Program-made: the position numbers and the translations under genes
NCBI GenBank assembly: GCA_020086605.1
Contig: JACBWW010000003.1
Span: forward strand, 2,355,586 to 2,419,585
Length of the DNA stretch: 64,000 nucleotides
Reading direction: 5' to 3'
Source: Lanius collurio
Taxonomy: Eukaryota; Chordata; Aves; Passeriformes; Laniidae
In this document: positions 26,713-39,537 of the stretch, one piece after another
How positions within the stretch are numbered: the stretch's first letter is position 1
Layout of the letters: every line of letters begins with the position of its first letter
Notes under the pieces: model-generated
What the model saw: only the letters and a program-made list of their open reading frames with translations
The model's database searches: none
Told to the model about the DNA's origin: nothing

Positions 26713-28751
26713 GTAAGCCTCACCTATGTGACACATGGCAAGTAATGTCATTTCTCTGCCCTTACCTGTTAGATGTGTCATCTGTGTAAGTCAGTCTGCA
26801 GTGATGGTTCTTGCACAGTGCCTAGGACAGCTGACATAAATTTTACTTCTAGTTCTACCCCTTTCATTTCAAGACCTGAGGCAGTGGCACAGGCTTCTTT
26901 GCACCTGCATAATATGGCATCTCAAACAGTAAAGGATTTCGATACCTACTGCGGAGAAGAATAGTAACTCTGGAAGTGTTTAATATTCCTGCTGAGCAGT
27001 AAGGCACAATAAGCATGCCAAATTGAGATGGTGCACGAACTAGACAGTCTCTCAGAGATTCCCTGCTTTTAACCATTACTGATCAGTGTCTACTGCATAG
27101 AGAAGAGGTTGTCTCCTACAAAGTGTGTCAGGGAAACAACCCTTATACTTTGCTGTCTGCACGTTTTTCCCTAACTGTCAGTCCAAGCTTGTCAAACAAG
27201 GATACCATACTGGCCACCACACTCTTTTTTGTCCATCCTTCCCAAGGCAATGCTTACTCAGCTATGGAGTGTTCCTCACATGCATTTTTGTGTGGCACAT
27301 GTCCTTGTGAAACTGAGCTGAGGCAGTCAGAAAAAGTTTTAAGCATTTAAGTATTGCGTCTTGACACACCATGGCAATCTTCAATAAAACACCAGCTTGC
27401 TTCTGCGTGAGGTAGCACAGTGTCTGCTGCCTAGGACTACTCATGTACTTTCCAGCTGGAGTATTGCTCAGACTAGAAGAGCACATCACAAGCAGGTGGG
27501 AGATTTCTCTAGCACAGTAGCCACAAGAAATCTCAGTGCATTATGGACAGTTGGGACCAACTGAACAATCAGTATTGAATTAAGGAGGAGACAGCTGGGA
27601 GGACTTGAAATTTTTTCCTCTCCTGTCATAGATACTGTGATATTGCCTGTCTCTCTAAATGAAATAACAATAGGGAAGCCTCAGGGCAGATTGGCTGCTT
27701 CACCTTTCTTGGGGAGTATGCCTTATTTTGCTCAGCATATTAGAGGTGGCTGATCCATTGTAATGCAATGTCAAAGGACTTTGGGACTTAAAAAATGTTG
27801 TGTGTGTGGTATAGGAAGGGCAAAGCAAAAACATTGAGCCTACCAGATGTGATCTTTTCAGGTGACATGCATGCACTTGGGTTGACCAAGCTTAAATAAA
27901 ATGAAATCATTCCAGATGACTGTCTGAACTTAGAGAAAATATTATTATTTTAATTGATTGCCCCCATAGCTTGTAATCAAAACTCCATGACGAAGATGGG
28001 AACCTTTGCATTACAGATTATATGATGATTCCAGTAAAATTCTTTTCTTAAAAACGGATTCACTTCTGCTGTAACATTTGCCAAAAATGTTTGTTAGATC
28101 CAAACAGCTATTTGACAAATACTTACCTGTGTGAGGAAGCACTTTTCCATGCTGATTGTTTTGTACTCACACACACACAACAAATTCAGGTGCAAACTAG
28201 CATGGCTGCTATTTTCTGTTTGTTATTCAGTCATTTCTTAGTCACGTCTATCTTGCTGAAAGTTGTTTTCATCTGTTCAGCAAGTAGAAACATTCTGGTT
28301 ACTATGAAGTGGCCATTCAGGAACAATGTCATTCTTCCTCCACCACAAGGCACATAAGGCAGAAGTGGAAACAATTGTGAACAATGCATAGCCAAGAGCA
28401 AACAGCTGGCAAAGCACCCACATGCTAAAAGTGCTTTGTCCAAATAATTCAATGCATAATTAACAAATGCGTCTGCGGAAATCTGCCCATTAACAATTTC
28501 CAAGTGGAAAATAGGGCTAGATAATGCATTTACAGACTATCTGTACTGGATATAGTAGGACAGTAGGGCTGCATCCTCATGCTCCCTGAGAACAGAATTA
28601 TTCTTTGTCAATATAAGAGTTGCCCAGAACAGTTCAGTTTAAGTCAACTGAAGGTATGGGATTGGTGTGTATAACTGAGGTGCAACAAACCCAGTCTGGA
28701 CATTTTCACTGAAAGCAAAGTCGTATAATTATTTTGCCGGATCAAAGGATC

Positions 28752-28890
28752 CGGTGGGTTGATCTTGGCATCAACCTGGCTGCTCTCTCAATCCTTCTTC
28801 TCAGAAGAGGAGCTCAAAAAGGTCATGACTCAAAATGAATTGGATCATTTTACTGTCGCAGAGCAAACAAACTCAGTTTGGGGATTTGAA
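28752..28890 (-). mobile_element. LTR-type repeat fragment, same family as 1251-2337
   Basis: Plus strand reads GGTGGGTTGATCTTGGC, then CTGCTCTCTCAATCC and GCAAACAAACTCAGTTTGGG. This follows the reverse complement of the 3' end of the LTR-type repeat seen at 1251-2337. Only ~140 bp remain. It begins beside a short palindrome (CCGGATC AAAG GATCCGG, 28737-28754). Confidence 0.55.
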
Positions 28891-29494
28891 CACGTTGCCC
28901 TAGACCAACACAACTCTCCTAGCTGAAATACCAGTTAACACAAGTGGTAACCTTTACAGAGTGGCCAGGTGTTGGAGTAAGTACGTGCCTGCATAGGAAA
29001 GTCTTTTTGCTTGGACAGAATAATTATTTCATGTTCATTGAGGTAAACTTTGAAGGAACTTACTCAGACACGCTGATTTGTATGTAAACCTCATTTGTTT
29101 CCCATCAGTTTTGAACAGCTACTATTTCTCTGTACAGAGTATAACTTTCAAGAGTAGTCACTGTTCCAATGTGGGTAATTAGAAAGAGCTTTTTCTGCAG
29201 TATCTCTTGACTCTTGTTTTAATTTTTTGGGCAAGGCTCTTAAGAATTGCTCCAGCTAGTACACAAGAAAATTTTTGAGGGTAGAAAATTCTGAGTTTCA
29301 CTGGCACCTGTGTATAACTTCACTTTCTAGGGTAATTAGAATAAATGAAGAGTTTTATTTTCAGAGTTCTATACACAACCATAGTTTAGGAAATAAAGAA
29401 TTAATAAAATGATAAATATAATAATTCTGTGTGCAGACCTGTGATAATTTTTTTGTGTTTTGGTATTTTGCATAAATGAGTAACTAAAAATGTC

Positions 29495-29690
29495 TACATG
29501 AGGTCAGACAGGTCTGTCTACCTAAGCCTGTATCCCACCTACAACAGTAGCCAAAATACCAAGTTAGCTTAGACTAGCATGACATATTCAGCTTTCAGGA
29601 TACTTAGCACTTTAAGAAGCCATGCAAACATTTTTTGTCCTGAACAGACATTGAGTAACCACTATGAAAGTATTGGAAGAAAATTCTTCT
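29495..29690 (-). mobile_element. Ancient L3/CR1-clade LINE, 3'-terminal piece
   Basis: GAGGTCAGACAGGTCTGTCTA, CCTGTATCCCACCTACAACA and GTAGCCAAAATACC follow the reversed 3' end of an old amniote LINE family (the 'gggtcagaccaatggtccatct...caacagtggccaatgcca' motif). It is heavily diverged. It probably belongs to the same insertion as 30760-31350, with unrelated or unrecognisable sequence between. Confidence 0.5.
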
Positions 29691-30759
29691 CAGGCTCCTG
29701 GTTCACTTCCCAGTGACTGGGATGACACCAGGCTATGTCCCATCCCTCTTCCCACATGCTGGCTTACAGTGAAAAGTAACGTGGATAGGTAGCAGGAGGG
29801 AATAGTGATAGCAATCAATGTTAGTGATCTGAGCAACCAAGAGTTGTGGGGCCAGACATATCCCCCAATTTAGTTGCCACCTACACAACCAGAGATCTAG
29901 TCAGCCAAAGCCAGTCAGAACATTTCTGTCACAGTCTTCTAAAAGCATTTCCTGACCATGGTCTTTCATCTTATTGGAAGCATCAGACATCCCATGGTGG
30001 AAGTTGCAAGCCAATCACTTGTGCCATAACAGTCTAAGGTCAAAGTCTTTAACAGATCTGCATCAGATGAACAGGAGATGCATACAGAGTTCAAGCAACT
30101 TTGCTTATTCACTAAAATAATGGTATTTTATCACCGCAATAAACAGAAAGTGACCATTCCATACATCCTATGTCTGTGTGGTTGTCTGGAAAAATTTCTA
30201 TTCCTGCTGTCATGAGACACATGAAACAATTAAGATGAAGATCACTAACTACACAAGAAAGACCATTTTCTTCTTTTATGAGGGGAGACAATTCAGTATC
30301 ATTTCTTATTTCCATAAAATGAGAGTTTTGTTTATCAATCCCTTTAGTCTTCAGTAGCAGTTGGATGCTTGGATGCCAGACCTGAGGATCCTCAGAAAAT
30401 CCTAGCCTAAAGCCTGCCTGCCTGATTAGGCTGCACTATTTGAACTTAAAATGGTACATAAGCCCCTCTGTAGATATGCTTGTATAAATCTAAAATCACA
30501 TATTTGCACTAATGCTCTCTAACAGCTGCATGTTGCAAGAGATGACTAAGAATTCAGTAAAGGAGCAAAATTAATGAGAACAATTTACAACAGCTGTATT
30601 TAAATCAGACCAAAAGACAACCTCCCTTGGTATCACCCTATAGCACTCCGTAATGCTTCTTACACAGAATGTTTATACCGTGCAGCTTTGTGTAAAACAC
30701 AGAGTGGTACTGGTCAATGTTTCTTTTACCACTACAGTGACTTGCTTTTTGAAGCCCAC

Positions 30760-31350
30760 ACATGTTTGTTGCTTCCCACCACATCCTGAGGCAATGAGTT
30801 CCACCCTTTAATTATGATCCTTGTGGAAAGCATTCTTTCTTGGGTTTCATGTTTTAAACTTGCTAACTGCTCATTTTATTGTGACAGCTTCCTTTGCTAT
30901 GAAATAAAGTGAGAACCATTCTTTATTCACTTTCTCAGTACTGTTCATGATTTTCCTGGGGCTCTGTCACAGTCCTTTTCCTCATTTGTCCCTCTTCCAT
31001 ATGAAAATCCTTAAAGCCTTTCTGTTTCTTTTCCTAGCACAGAAACCATTAAATACCTTTGATCATCCTGTCACCCTTTTCTTTATCCTTCTATTGCTAT
31101 CCTGTCATTTTTGAGATGAGATGACTGGAACCATAGTCAATATTCAAAATGTTAGGTGGGCAATGGATTTCTATGCCAGCATTATCATGTTTCTTCTGCT
31201 GTTTTCTGTTCTATTTCTAGTATTTCCTAATAATCTGTTGGGGGGGGTGGGGTTGACAGTTGATGAAGCTTCAGGTGACATTTTCATAAGGCTTTCTCCA
31301 AGCTCTCTTTCCCAACTAGTAGTTAATTTCACTGCATGTTTATAGATTTC
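30760..31350 (-). mobile_element. Ancient L3/CR1-clade LINE, 3' UTR and end of RT region
   Basis: A good run of landmarks in the family's order: CATCCTGAGGCAATGAGTTC, CCATATGAAAATCC, TTTTTGAGATGAGATGACTGG, ATGGATTTCTATG, TTTCTAGTATTTCCTAATAA and CAAGCTCTCTTTCCC. The plus strand is antisense to the element. An 8-G run (31242-31249) interrupts it. The 74-codon frame inside is by chance. Confidence 0.82.
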
Positions 31351-32360
31351 CCAGGGTACAGGTAGAAGACAGTCATTTAGCCTTGAAAACACAGTTATAA
31401 ACTACAAGAGTGGTTGGGCTGTAAACAGGAGATTGTTGATAGAATTTTTATACTTGCTCAGTTCTAATTGCAACTTTTATTCTTCTAGGTCTTTTTATAC
31501 CAGAGGTTTCTCACATGTGTGTGAGGCAATGTGAATGTTTGCCATGGATCTCACTTTTTTTAATGGGTTGTTGATTACTTCAACAGAACATTAATTCTAA
31601 CAGAAAACTCATTCAGGAAAGAGTTCATTCAATGACTTTTACAGAGGATTTTGCCAATTTTGCCACTGCAAGGCATATCCTGACCAAAATCAAGGGAATC
31701 CAAACAAATGCATAATCCTCTGCAGTACTAACTCAATGGAGATTTCATCCCATACCCTTCAATATCAGGTATAGATGCATAGCACTTCAATCTTTTCATA
31801 GCTGAAATCTGCAATTAGTATCATATGATTGCTAAAACGGAGTTCTGGAGTACAATGAAATCTGGAATTAAATAAATCACTTCAGGTTTGTAAAAACCTA
31901 GCTGTGAAAGAACTTAAAATAGTTGTTTCTAAAAGAGTGCTCACAGAATAAATACATTGCTACAAGCCAATCAGTCTCATCTCTGACTTTAAAACACTTG
32001 CTATGTTATATTTCAATGATTGCTGTCAAAAATTCCTTAATGGGCCAAAGACACCTCAGTATCATATCACAAGCACAGATCTTTTGAGCAGTCTCCTTTC
32101 ACTGTGGGAATCATTTGATTTTCTCCTTGTTACCATAAACTCTTGTTCTCAAATTTGTGGCTGCACTACAGTACAGAAGCTAGAAATCTATGAAGTTTTC
32201 CTGTTAATGCAGTTTTCTCTGATCAGCATTTCTGCTCCTTACTAGTTCTGTTCATTCTTATGTGTTATAGGCAGAGTTTTATTAGTATGGATTTTTATCT
32301 CCATTCCAGTCTAAGTCCTGGGGATCTTGGAAAGTTTGGCAATGGAAACATTATTTTATA

Positions 32361-32715
32361 GCTGTGGTGGGCTGATTTTGACCAGCAGCCAGGCACCCAT
32401 CCCTCTAGTCTCTCACTTCCACTTCTCAGTAGAACATGGGGAGAAAATATGATAGAAAATATTATGGACTGGAATAAAGACAAGAAGATAACTCACTACC
32501 ACCATGGGCAAAAAAAGACCCAGACGTGATGTTTTTTCCAATCAAAAATATCGTAGGCAAGTGAGAAACAAAGATAACACTAAACCCACTTTCTCTCTAA
32601 CCCTTCTTTTTCACAGGCTCAACCCCACTCTTTAATTCCCAACTCCTCTACCCCCTTCCCCCACAGCCTAAATAGATGGAAGCACTGGTCATCTCCCAGT
32701 CTTTCAATTTCATTT
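32361..32715 (-). mobile_element. LTR-type repeat, same family as 1251-2337, truncated
   Basis: Plus strand reads GGTGGGCTGATTTTGACC, CCAGGCACCCATCCCT, GGGGAGAAAATATGATAGAAA, CATGGGCAAAAAAAGACCCA and AGGCTCAACCCCACTC. This is the reversed 3' half of the LTR family at 1251-2337. About 350 bp remain, diverged and without coding capacity. Confidence 0.7.
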
Positions 32716-33306
32716 TGATTTGGAGAGTTAAGAGTACTCCTTGACACAGTTAACTCCCCTGTCTTTAAGGGCAATTGGAAATTATAAAGCTTGACTTCAA
32801 TGTAGAATAATGTTTGGGTACAAAGGGATATTCTCAGCTACTAGACCACGAATTAGGAGGCCAAATACATTAACTAATCCAAAAGATAGCAAATTAACTC
32901 TTAGTCATTTGTTTGAAATACATTTAGGGACATGATTTTCTGTGCTTGTTTTGGAAAGTAATTTACTGCAGTATATTGGTTTTTTAAACAAAAAAGGAGT
33001 CAGACTTCTTTCATTTTCACTGTTCTCTGTCAACTGTAAGAGCTTGGAAATGTAGGTATGCAACAGAATAAGTAATATAATTACTCTTCTCATTGTTCTG
33101 ACTCCCTGTGCACTCCAGGAAGTTTGATCTGAGCAGTTCAACTTCAGGAAGCCCATAAAATTACTAAAAATCCAGTGGGGAAATAAAAGCATATTTTATG
33201 AATTAATAACCCCATAAAATGGGAAAGAAATCTATGTTGGACAAGTTTCAGTTTAGTTTTGGATAGGTGGTAAAATTACTAAATCCTCGATTCTTCTCCT
33301 TTTCAG

Positions 33307-33392
33307 AGCACACTCAACACTTTTAGATATCTTGAGACTGCAGAAGCTGACCAACAACAGCAGGTTTTTAAATATCACTGCTCTTCCAACAA
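33307..33392 (+). CDS. Exon-like segment (+) with strong splice sites
   Basis: CTTCTCCTTTTCAG precedes 86 bp that end at CAACAA|GTAAGT, a near-consensus donor. Two frames are open. In the frame that follows in phase from 26633-26712 it reads AHSTLLDILRLQKLTNNSRF then LNITALPT, and it exits in phase 1, as required by the segment at 35230. In the other it reads STLNTFRYLETAEADQQQQV. Both look moderately protein-like, so the call rests on the splice sites. Unknown family. Confidence 0.25.
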
Positions 33393-35229
33393 GTAAGTCC
33401 TCCATTCTCAGATGGTTTTTTCTCTCTGGTATTCCTGACTTGTATTTTATTCTTGCATTTCTTATATAGACTACCACATTGATTTTTCTGGGCCAAGTAA
33501 ACATGAGTGGAAATTGAATAGTATGGAACTGCTCTTAAATTTCCCAGCTAGAATGAAACCTATCAACATTACAGATAGAGTTGAGATAAAGCACTGACTC
33601 ACCTAATTATTCCAACTTGTAGAGCCAATGTAACTGTGGTTATATCTCTGGATGTTTTGGGTAGGCTTTTTCCTGGTAAAATATTTTTTTGGATGGAAAA
33701 ACTAAATTATTTAAACATTTGCATGTTCTTGCTGGACTTACGGAAAAGAAGCTAGAAGAATTTGGAAACTGCTGGAAATAACAGTGTCTGAGGATAGCCT
33801 CTACAGTTAGAGGAAACTGTGTTAGAAAAACTGGTAAGGATTGGGAAAAGTGGAGGGAGAAAAACCTCTGCATTGAAAGGAGGAGGAAGAGGATCCTTAC
33901 GAAGAGGAACAGAAAAGAAAGTTCCTTGCTGTTCATGGCTTGTTGAAGGAGAGCTTCAGAACTTTTAAGAAAATTTTAGCTTTCCTGCACATAAAGTTTA
34001 ACTTTCATGAGAGACTGCACTTTAAAACACAAAATTATCCTAAACAATGATGTCCACTTGCCCTAACTTCTGAATGTCCAGAGATTGCTGCTTCAAAATA
34101 TCAGTGAAGATTCTCATAGCACTACTAAACTTCACCTTTTTTTCTAGCTTCATAAAACTACTGCAAATACCATGTTATTTGTTACTTCTTGGAATATATT
34201 TCACTTATTTCACTTCAGTGTATCCAGTAGATTTATGAAATGCAGTGTCTAGTTACAGGTTGGTTCAACTTGGACAATCTTGTTTTATTATTCCGTGGAT
34301 GATTTGTATTGAAATTTGGGGATTGTTTTGGGTTTTTTTGCCACTGCATATTTCTGAGATAGAGAATACCTTGATATTAGTCCATACAGTATAAAATATT
34401 TCATGACCTTCTGTATCATAATTAAGCATGTTTAGCTACCAGCCGTCTGCAAAGCAAAAGACTTCTGATGCATTATTTTTATGAACGAAGAAAAAGTGCA
34501 ATGAAGAATATTCACTATTTAATAACTGCCCGTGGGAATAAAAATCTTTGACTTTTTATTTATAAAAACAGCTTCCTTCTTTGTTATTGCTTGTTTGGTT
34601 GTTTTTCAGGCATTTTGGCTGTAGGAACACAGTTAAACTTTTGAGTCTTGTTCGTGGTCCTAAAGGATCACAGGGTCATGACTGATTTCTCTCTTCCCAG
34701 AAAGCAGAAGTACCAAATTCATGGCTCATTCCTAAGTGATCCACCTGTCTGCACTTCTGGGTGGTTCATGTTCCTATTTGGGCCAGAACATGCCAGAGGT
34801 GTGGATAACACCACAAGCTTCCATATCTACTTAAGTGACCATTCAGTTGTATTTTGCTAAGAGGACAGGCAGGCTAGAGCCAACAGCTTCCATTCTTCTT
34901 GGATTTGGCTGTAAAATACAGTTCGGAAGCTCTGTCCTGCTCACCATGAAAAGCAGACTGTAAGGAATATGAGGCTCTTTGACACAATGAATCCAAGCTT
35001 AATAATTGAATTAATGAATCTCTGTGGCATTAAGCATGTCAGGACTGTGCATGAAACTGATTTATCAGTTCATCAACCCGGGAAATAAATAATAAATTTT
35101 GAGACAATCTAAATGGAGAAAACAGAGGGTTTCTTTTTGAGATGAAGTGGGAGGGCAAGTTCCAAGGAAAAGGCTCCATTTCTGATTAGACAAATTAATT
35201 TATTTTCATTAGTAACGTTGTGTTTTCAG

Positions 35230-35336
35230 GAAAATGCTACAAAAGCGAAGGAGAAGGACAAGCATATACCCACAGGAGAAGCAGTGGTGGTCCTATCTCC
35301 TTTTATTTTGTAGTAGAGCATTGCAATAGTCACAAG
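35230..35336 (+). CDS. Exon-like segment (+), phase-compatible with 33307-33392
   Basis: Preceded by GTTGTGTTTTCAG and followed by CACAAG|GTAAAT. After two bases completing a codon, 35 codons are open: KCYKSEGEGQAYTHRRSSGG then PISFYFVVEHCNSHK. Entry and exit phases (1 and 0) follow on from 33307-33392. A further 41-bp phase-0 segment at 37544-37584 after CTTTTTTCCTAG could link to 49334, but its donor is weak. No family recognised. Confidence 0.22.
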
Positions 35337-38039
35337 GTAAATCCTTTCCTCTAAGTAATATTGGAATACTAATCCCTCACCTCTGGTTACAGTACCTATC
35401 AGCTTCCTTGGCTCTACAGTATTTCCAGCAAAGTATTTATTAGAGTTTACTTCAAACTATTCAATGTTCTCATAAAACCCTACACAATGTCAAAGGAGCA
35501 CATGCTAAATGAAAATATCACAGAAAATACTTGGCAAGAGGAGTCATAATCGAGGGAGAGTCTTTGCAGAAGATTTCAGCAAGGTTCACAATTAGATGTT
35601 TTCAGTATTTTGCAGACAACCTGGAAGCCAACAGAATATCCTTGTCAATGAAATTTGTAAATTATGCCAACAGTCCAGACCACTTGCTCTATCAAGCAAT
35701 CTGGGTTACTTGGTAACCTCAGCCCATCTATGTATGGCAACATACTGAATTTAAGGCTGAAGAGTACTAGCTTCATGGAGAGAAACAGGAATTGTGTTCT
35801 AAGGGGTCCTAATCTTCAAGGGAAATATTTCAGGAATCACAGCAGATGAGCAACTTCATTGAAAAAATTGATAACATAGAACAGGGGTTGTTGCTTTGGT
35901 TGTGAGTCTGACTTTGGTGAGACTGATGCCAGAAGGTTGTGTTTTGGTGCCTCTGCTTTAAGAACATGCATTGTAAAAAACATAGAGGGTCAGAAGAAAT
36001 TATCACTCTGTCTTTCTTCTTTGCATTTACTTTGTAATTAGTTTTCTGGAGAAGGGTTTGTTCCCCTCAGCTGGTATTATTAAAGTATTTTGGCTTTCTG
36101 CCAAAGCATAGCAGTAAATAATATGGTGGGTGACCTCGCTAGTTTGATAATCTAGACTAGGTAGTACACTATTACCCAAAAAAAGGTGGATAACCTCCTT
36201 TTACATCATCTTCTCCCTGCTCACTGTATTGTTGACTGGCAGCATAATTCCTGTAGTCAAAATAATGATGGGAGAAAAGTCTTTGATCACTATAATCTTT
36301 GATCTGTTGTGAGAATATCTTACAACAGATTCTTTTGACTGCTACTTTGTTTACATTAGGTACTTATATTAGGAAAGGTGGACCTATATTAAGTCACATT
36401 TAGAGAATTACATAAAATTTCCTGATAAATTTATTCAGATTCTTGATATTTGCTTTTTGTTTTCTTAGAAACCAATGAATGACATTCCACATTTTTATGT
36501 TTATTTATTTATTTATGGCATATATTAAGGTGCTTTATTTGTCAAATCAGCCATTCTTTGTACTGAGTAAACAGAACAGTGTGTTTTTTCTGTGCCCTGC
36601 AAGATTTTAGTATTAGCAGATTTTGGTCTCTGCTATGGTTCTTTTCCCTACAGTAGAAAGTGAGATTTTCTGCCTTTATCAGCTCTCTAGAGATAGCTCT
36701 GCATGAACTAGATATTGCATAAAGCTAACCTGAATAAAATGAAGAAAATACCATCTCTGAACAGGCAGATAAAGCTACAGATATCAAACTTGGACTAAAC
36801 AGTTCTGTCAGAGGCTGTTTTCTCCAGTCACTTAAACTCTGCCAGCTCAGTGGTTTGATGATCAGCAAATATTTGCTAACAGACACAAAATATTGAATAC
36901 TGAGTGTTATTTAACGTAAAATCAGATATTGAATTTAAGAAGTTTGGCACTACATTGTTGAAATTTTATTTTTTATTTTAAATTATCCTACTTGAAATGA
37001 AAGGAAAATTTATAATAAAAATATATATTTAAATTGAAAAAAATGTACCTATTAAAACAAAGCAAACAGCAGTTTGAGCAAAATCCATTCTTGTATTAAA
37101 AAAGGATTCATGACTTCCTATGCAGGCTGCCTGCAGGACAATGGAAAATGAAGCAAGCAGCTCTACTTTGCATGGCTATTTGGAAACACTTGAGGTATTA
37201 AAAAAGTGAAATAGTGGCTTTCCTAAGGCAACAACTGCATTAAACTTAGATCTTGATTTGTTTATTTAATAAGCATAACAAAAAGGCAAAATGCTAAATG
37301 AATTATCTTAGTGAAAATAACCAGTATTATTACTATAAAGAAAATCAATATTATTTCTTATTTAGGGAATTTCAGAACCAGATTAAATGGACACAGAGAT
37401 ATAAAGGGAACATATATTTTTTTTGTTTCAGCTTTTAAAGACAAGGTAGCATCCAGGCAAGTATATATGAGTTCTGTTTGGTAGTTATGCAATATGAAGA
37501 AAAAAAGAAACTAGATGTGTATTTGATCTTTCTTTTTTCCTAGAAATGCACCTCGAGTCTTAGGCAGTGCTCCAGCTCCCTAATGTAAAATTCTGTTCAA
37601 ATGAGTGTAATGGATTTACTTCCAAATATGTTTTCTCAGATTTCTAGCAGAACTTCTGCAGTAGAAGCCAAATGGTGCTGAATTCTTTCTTGTGGAAAAA
37701 GGCACAGGAAAATTCAGAGGAGTGTAGAAGGACTATAAATAAAAACCAGTAGCCTCTGGCCCAACAATTGTCCAGAAACAAGTGTGATTATGTAGACAAA
37801 TGGTGCTGACCACAATCTTCTTTCCCCACAGCGTGCCAGTTGCTCAGCATAGAGCACCACTGAATAGATAGATGTGCTTTTGACATCAACAGGATGGAAT
37901 ATGTCTGCCCACAGTGAGACAGAGCAGTCACTGACTGGGCTGACAGCTATAACAAATAAAGATCTTGCCTCAATGGGAGATGTTGAGCACCTGTGACACT
38001 TGTCTTTGCTATTTCAGGTTTTTGCAGATGAATGCAAGG
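35337..38039. other. Unique AT-rich sequence
   Basis: No repeat family recognised. Contains the 13-bp-stem palindrome at 36302-36330, a short (TTTA)n run near 36497-36516 and AT-rich sequence at 36960-37050. Confidence 0.4.
36302..36330. repeat. Near-perfect palindrome
   Basis: ATCTGTTGTGAGA, loop ATA, TCTTACAACAGAT: a 13-bp stem with one G-T wobble and a 3-nt loop. Too short to be a microRNA precursor, and no flanking pairing was seen. Confidence 0.7.
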
Positions 38040-39160
38040 GTGAATATGAAGGGTCACAGTCACCTGGCTGGGGGGTGTGAAGCAGAAGGGACATCTGAAT
38101 GAGGTAGTCACTTTTAGGGAGCCTCTAATCAGTCAAGAAATGCCAGTGGTGCCAGACACAAAAAAAGGAAAAATTCAGATTTCTAATTGTAGTCAGAGAT
38201 TACCTGTTCCTTCAGGATTTTGTGCCAGAGCCTCCCTTTTCCACCTGATGATGAACCCACAGGCAGCACCTTCACTCCCTGCATCAGTGGAATCCTCCCC
38301 AGAAATGTCTGTAGCCCCAGGTCTGATCCTGATCCCTCAAGGGGACCCTTTGGGGGGACCCTCATGTAACCCCCACTTTGAGGGTGCTCATGGCAACAGG
38401 AGAAGCTAAGCGGGCGTATCCTGCTGGGATGTTGGGTCCCATAGTCACTTCTTTCACCCTCATGGATACTCATTCCTCAAAAATCCCATGAACACACGTC
38501 TGTGTAAATTCTGGCATCTGATGGAGGATCCTAAGTTTAGTCACGCCATCATCTCACATTCTTCCAGTTAACACAGAGGAGGAGTACTTGGAGGGCAAGA
38601 CCTTGAGGGTTCAGGTCCATTTAAGGGGTGAGTGAGCCTTCCAATGTGTGTAGTTTATTTCTGTTGGTTGAAAGCAACCATTCTCCAGAACTGGGAGCTT
38701 TGGTAAAGTGCCTAAACGTAGGCAGGGTCACTGTGAACTTCAGTCCTCGCTCCTGTTAAGTGAAGAGAGTGGTCTCTGCTCCTTACAGTGCCCAGGCAGG
38801 CTGCTGCTCTGCTCCTGCTCTCCAGCAGCAGAGGCAGCTGAGCCTTCCAGCCGTGGGCTCTCCCAGCCTCGCTCCTGTGGGCACAACTCACGGATGCCCA
38901 GCAGCAGCCCTTGCAGTGAGCACAGGGTTCGGGGCTGAAAGGGCCTGCGGGGCCAGCGTGCCTGCCCCAGCCCTTGGCTGAACAACAGCGCTGCACCACT
39001 CTCAACATCAGAAATAGAAGAAATCGATGTCGCTGCAGCTGGGATCCCTGGGGCTGAGGAGTATGTCTGTGACACCCTGTCCACAGCAGCTCGTCCTGGG
39101 GCTCTGGCAAAGGGCTACAAATTCCTGACATACCAAAGAATTTGGGTGGAGAGTGAGTGT
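38040..39160. other. GC-rich patch with long overlapping open frames
   Basis: Clearly richer in G, C and CpG than the rest of the window, especially 38,780-39,000. Frames of 73-160 codons are open on both strands, which is the expected effect of base composition. No domain, signal peptide or repeated protein motif could be identified. It may be an unrecognised ERV or other repeat fragment, or a CpG-richer regulatory patch. Confidence 0.4.
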
Positions 39161-39450
39161 TTAGCATCTTTTTAAACAAGTGTGCCACTTCCAAAGTATG
39201 ACTCCCCCATTCTGATAGGACAGGGCAGGTTCAATCCAGCTGAAGAGCAGTTTGGCTAAATGGAGTCCTGTGTAGCTCAACACACATAGTGTTTTTGTGT
39301 CATAGTAATAATAACCAGTTAAAAGATAACAATTATTAGGCACATTATTTGCCTGTCTTGTCAGGGTAGAAATGAGCAAAAAGCCAGAAATACAGCTCAT
39401 TAGGAAGGAACTAGGCCATATAATTACCGTAAGAAAATTGTCTTAGTCAT

Positions 39451-39457
39451 TTTTTTT

Positions 39458-39495
<38 letters not shown>

Positions 39496-39537
39496 TTTTG
39501 GGGTTTTTTGGGGGTTTGTTTTTTTTTTTTTTTTTTT
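39451..39537. repeat. (CT)n tract followed by T/G low-complexity run
   Basis: About 14 CT dinucleotides (39463-39490), then alternating T8 G4 T6 G5 and a ~20-base T-run. Frames crossing it are artefacts. Confidence 0.9.

Noticed and set aside
31121..31392. Small membrane-protein-like frames on both strands
   Set aside because: They fall in the 3' region of the ancient L3/CR1 LINE.
38712..39194. 160-codon minus-strand frame as a gene
   Set aside because: Base composition explains it: several frames on both strands are open together. No domain, splice context or start context supports it.
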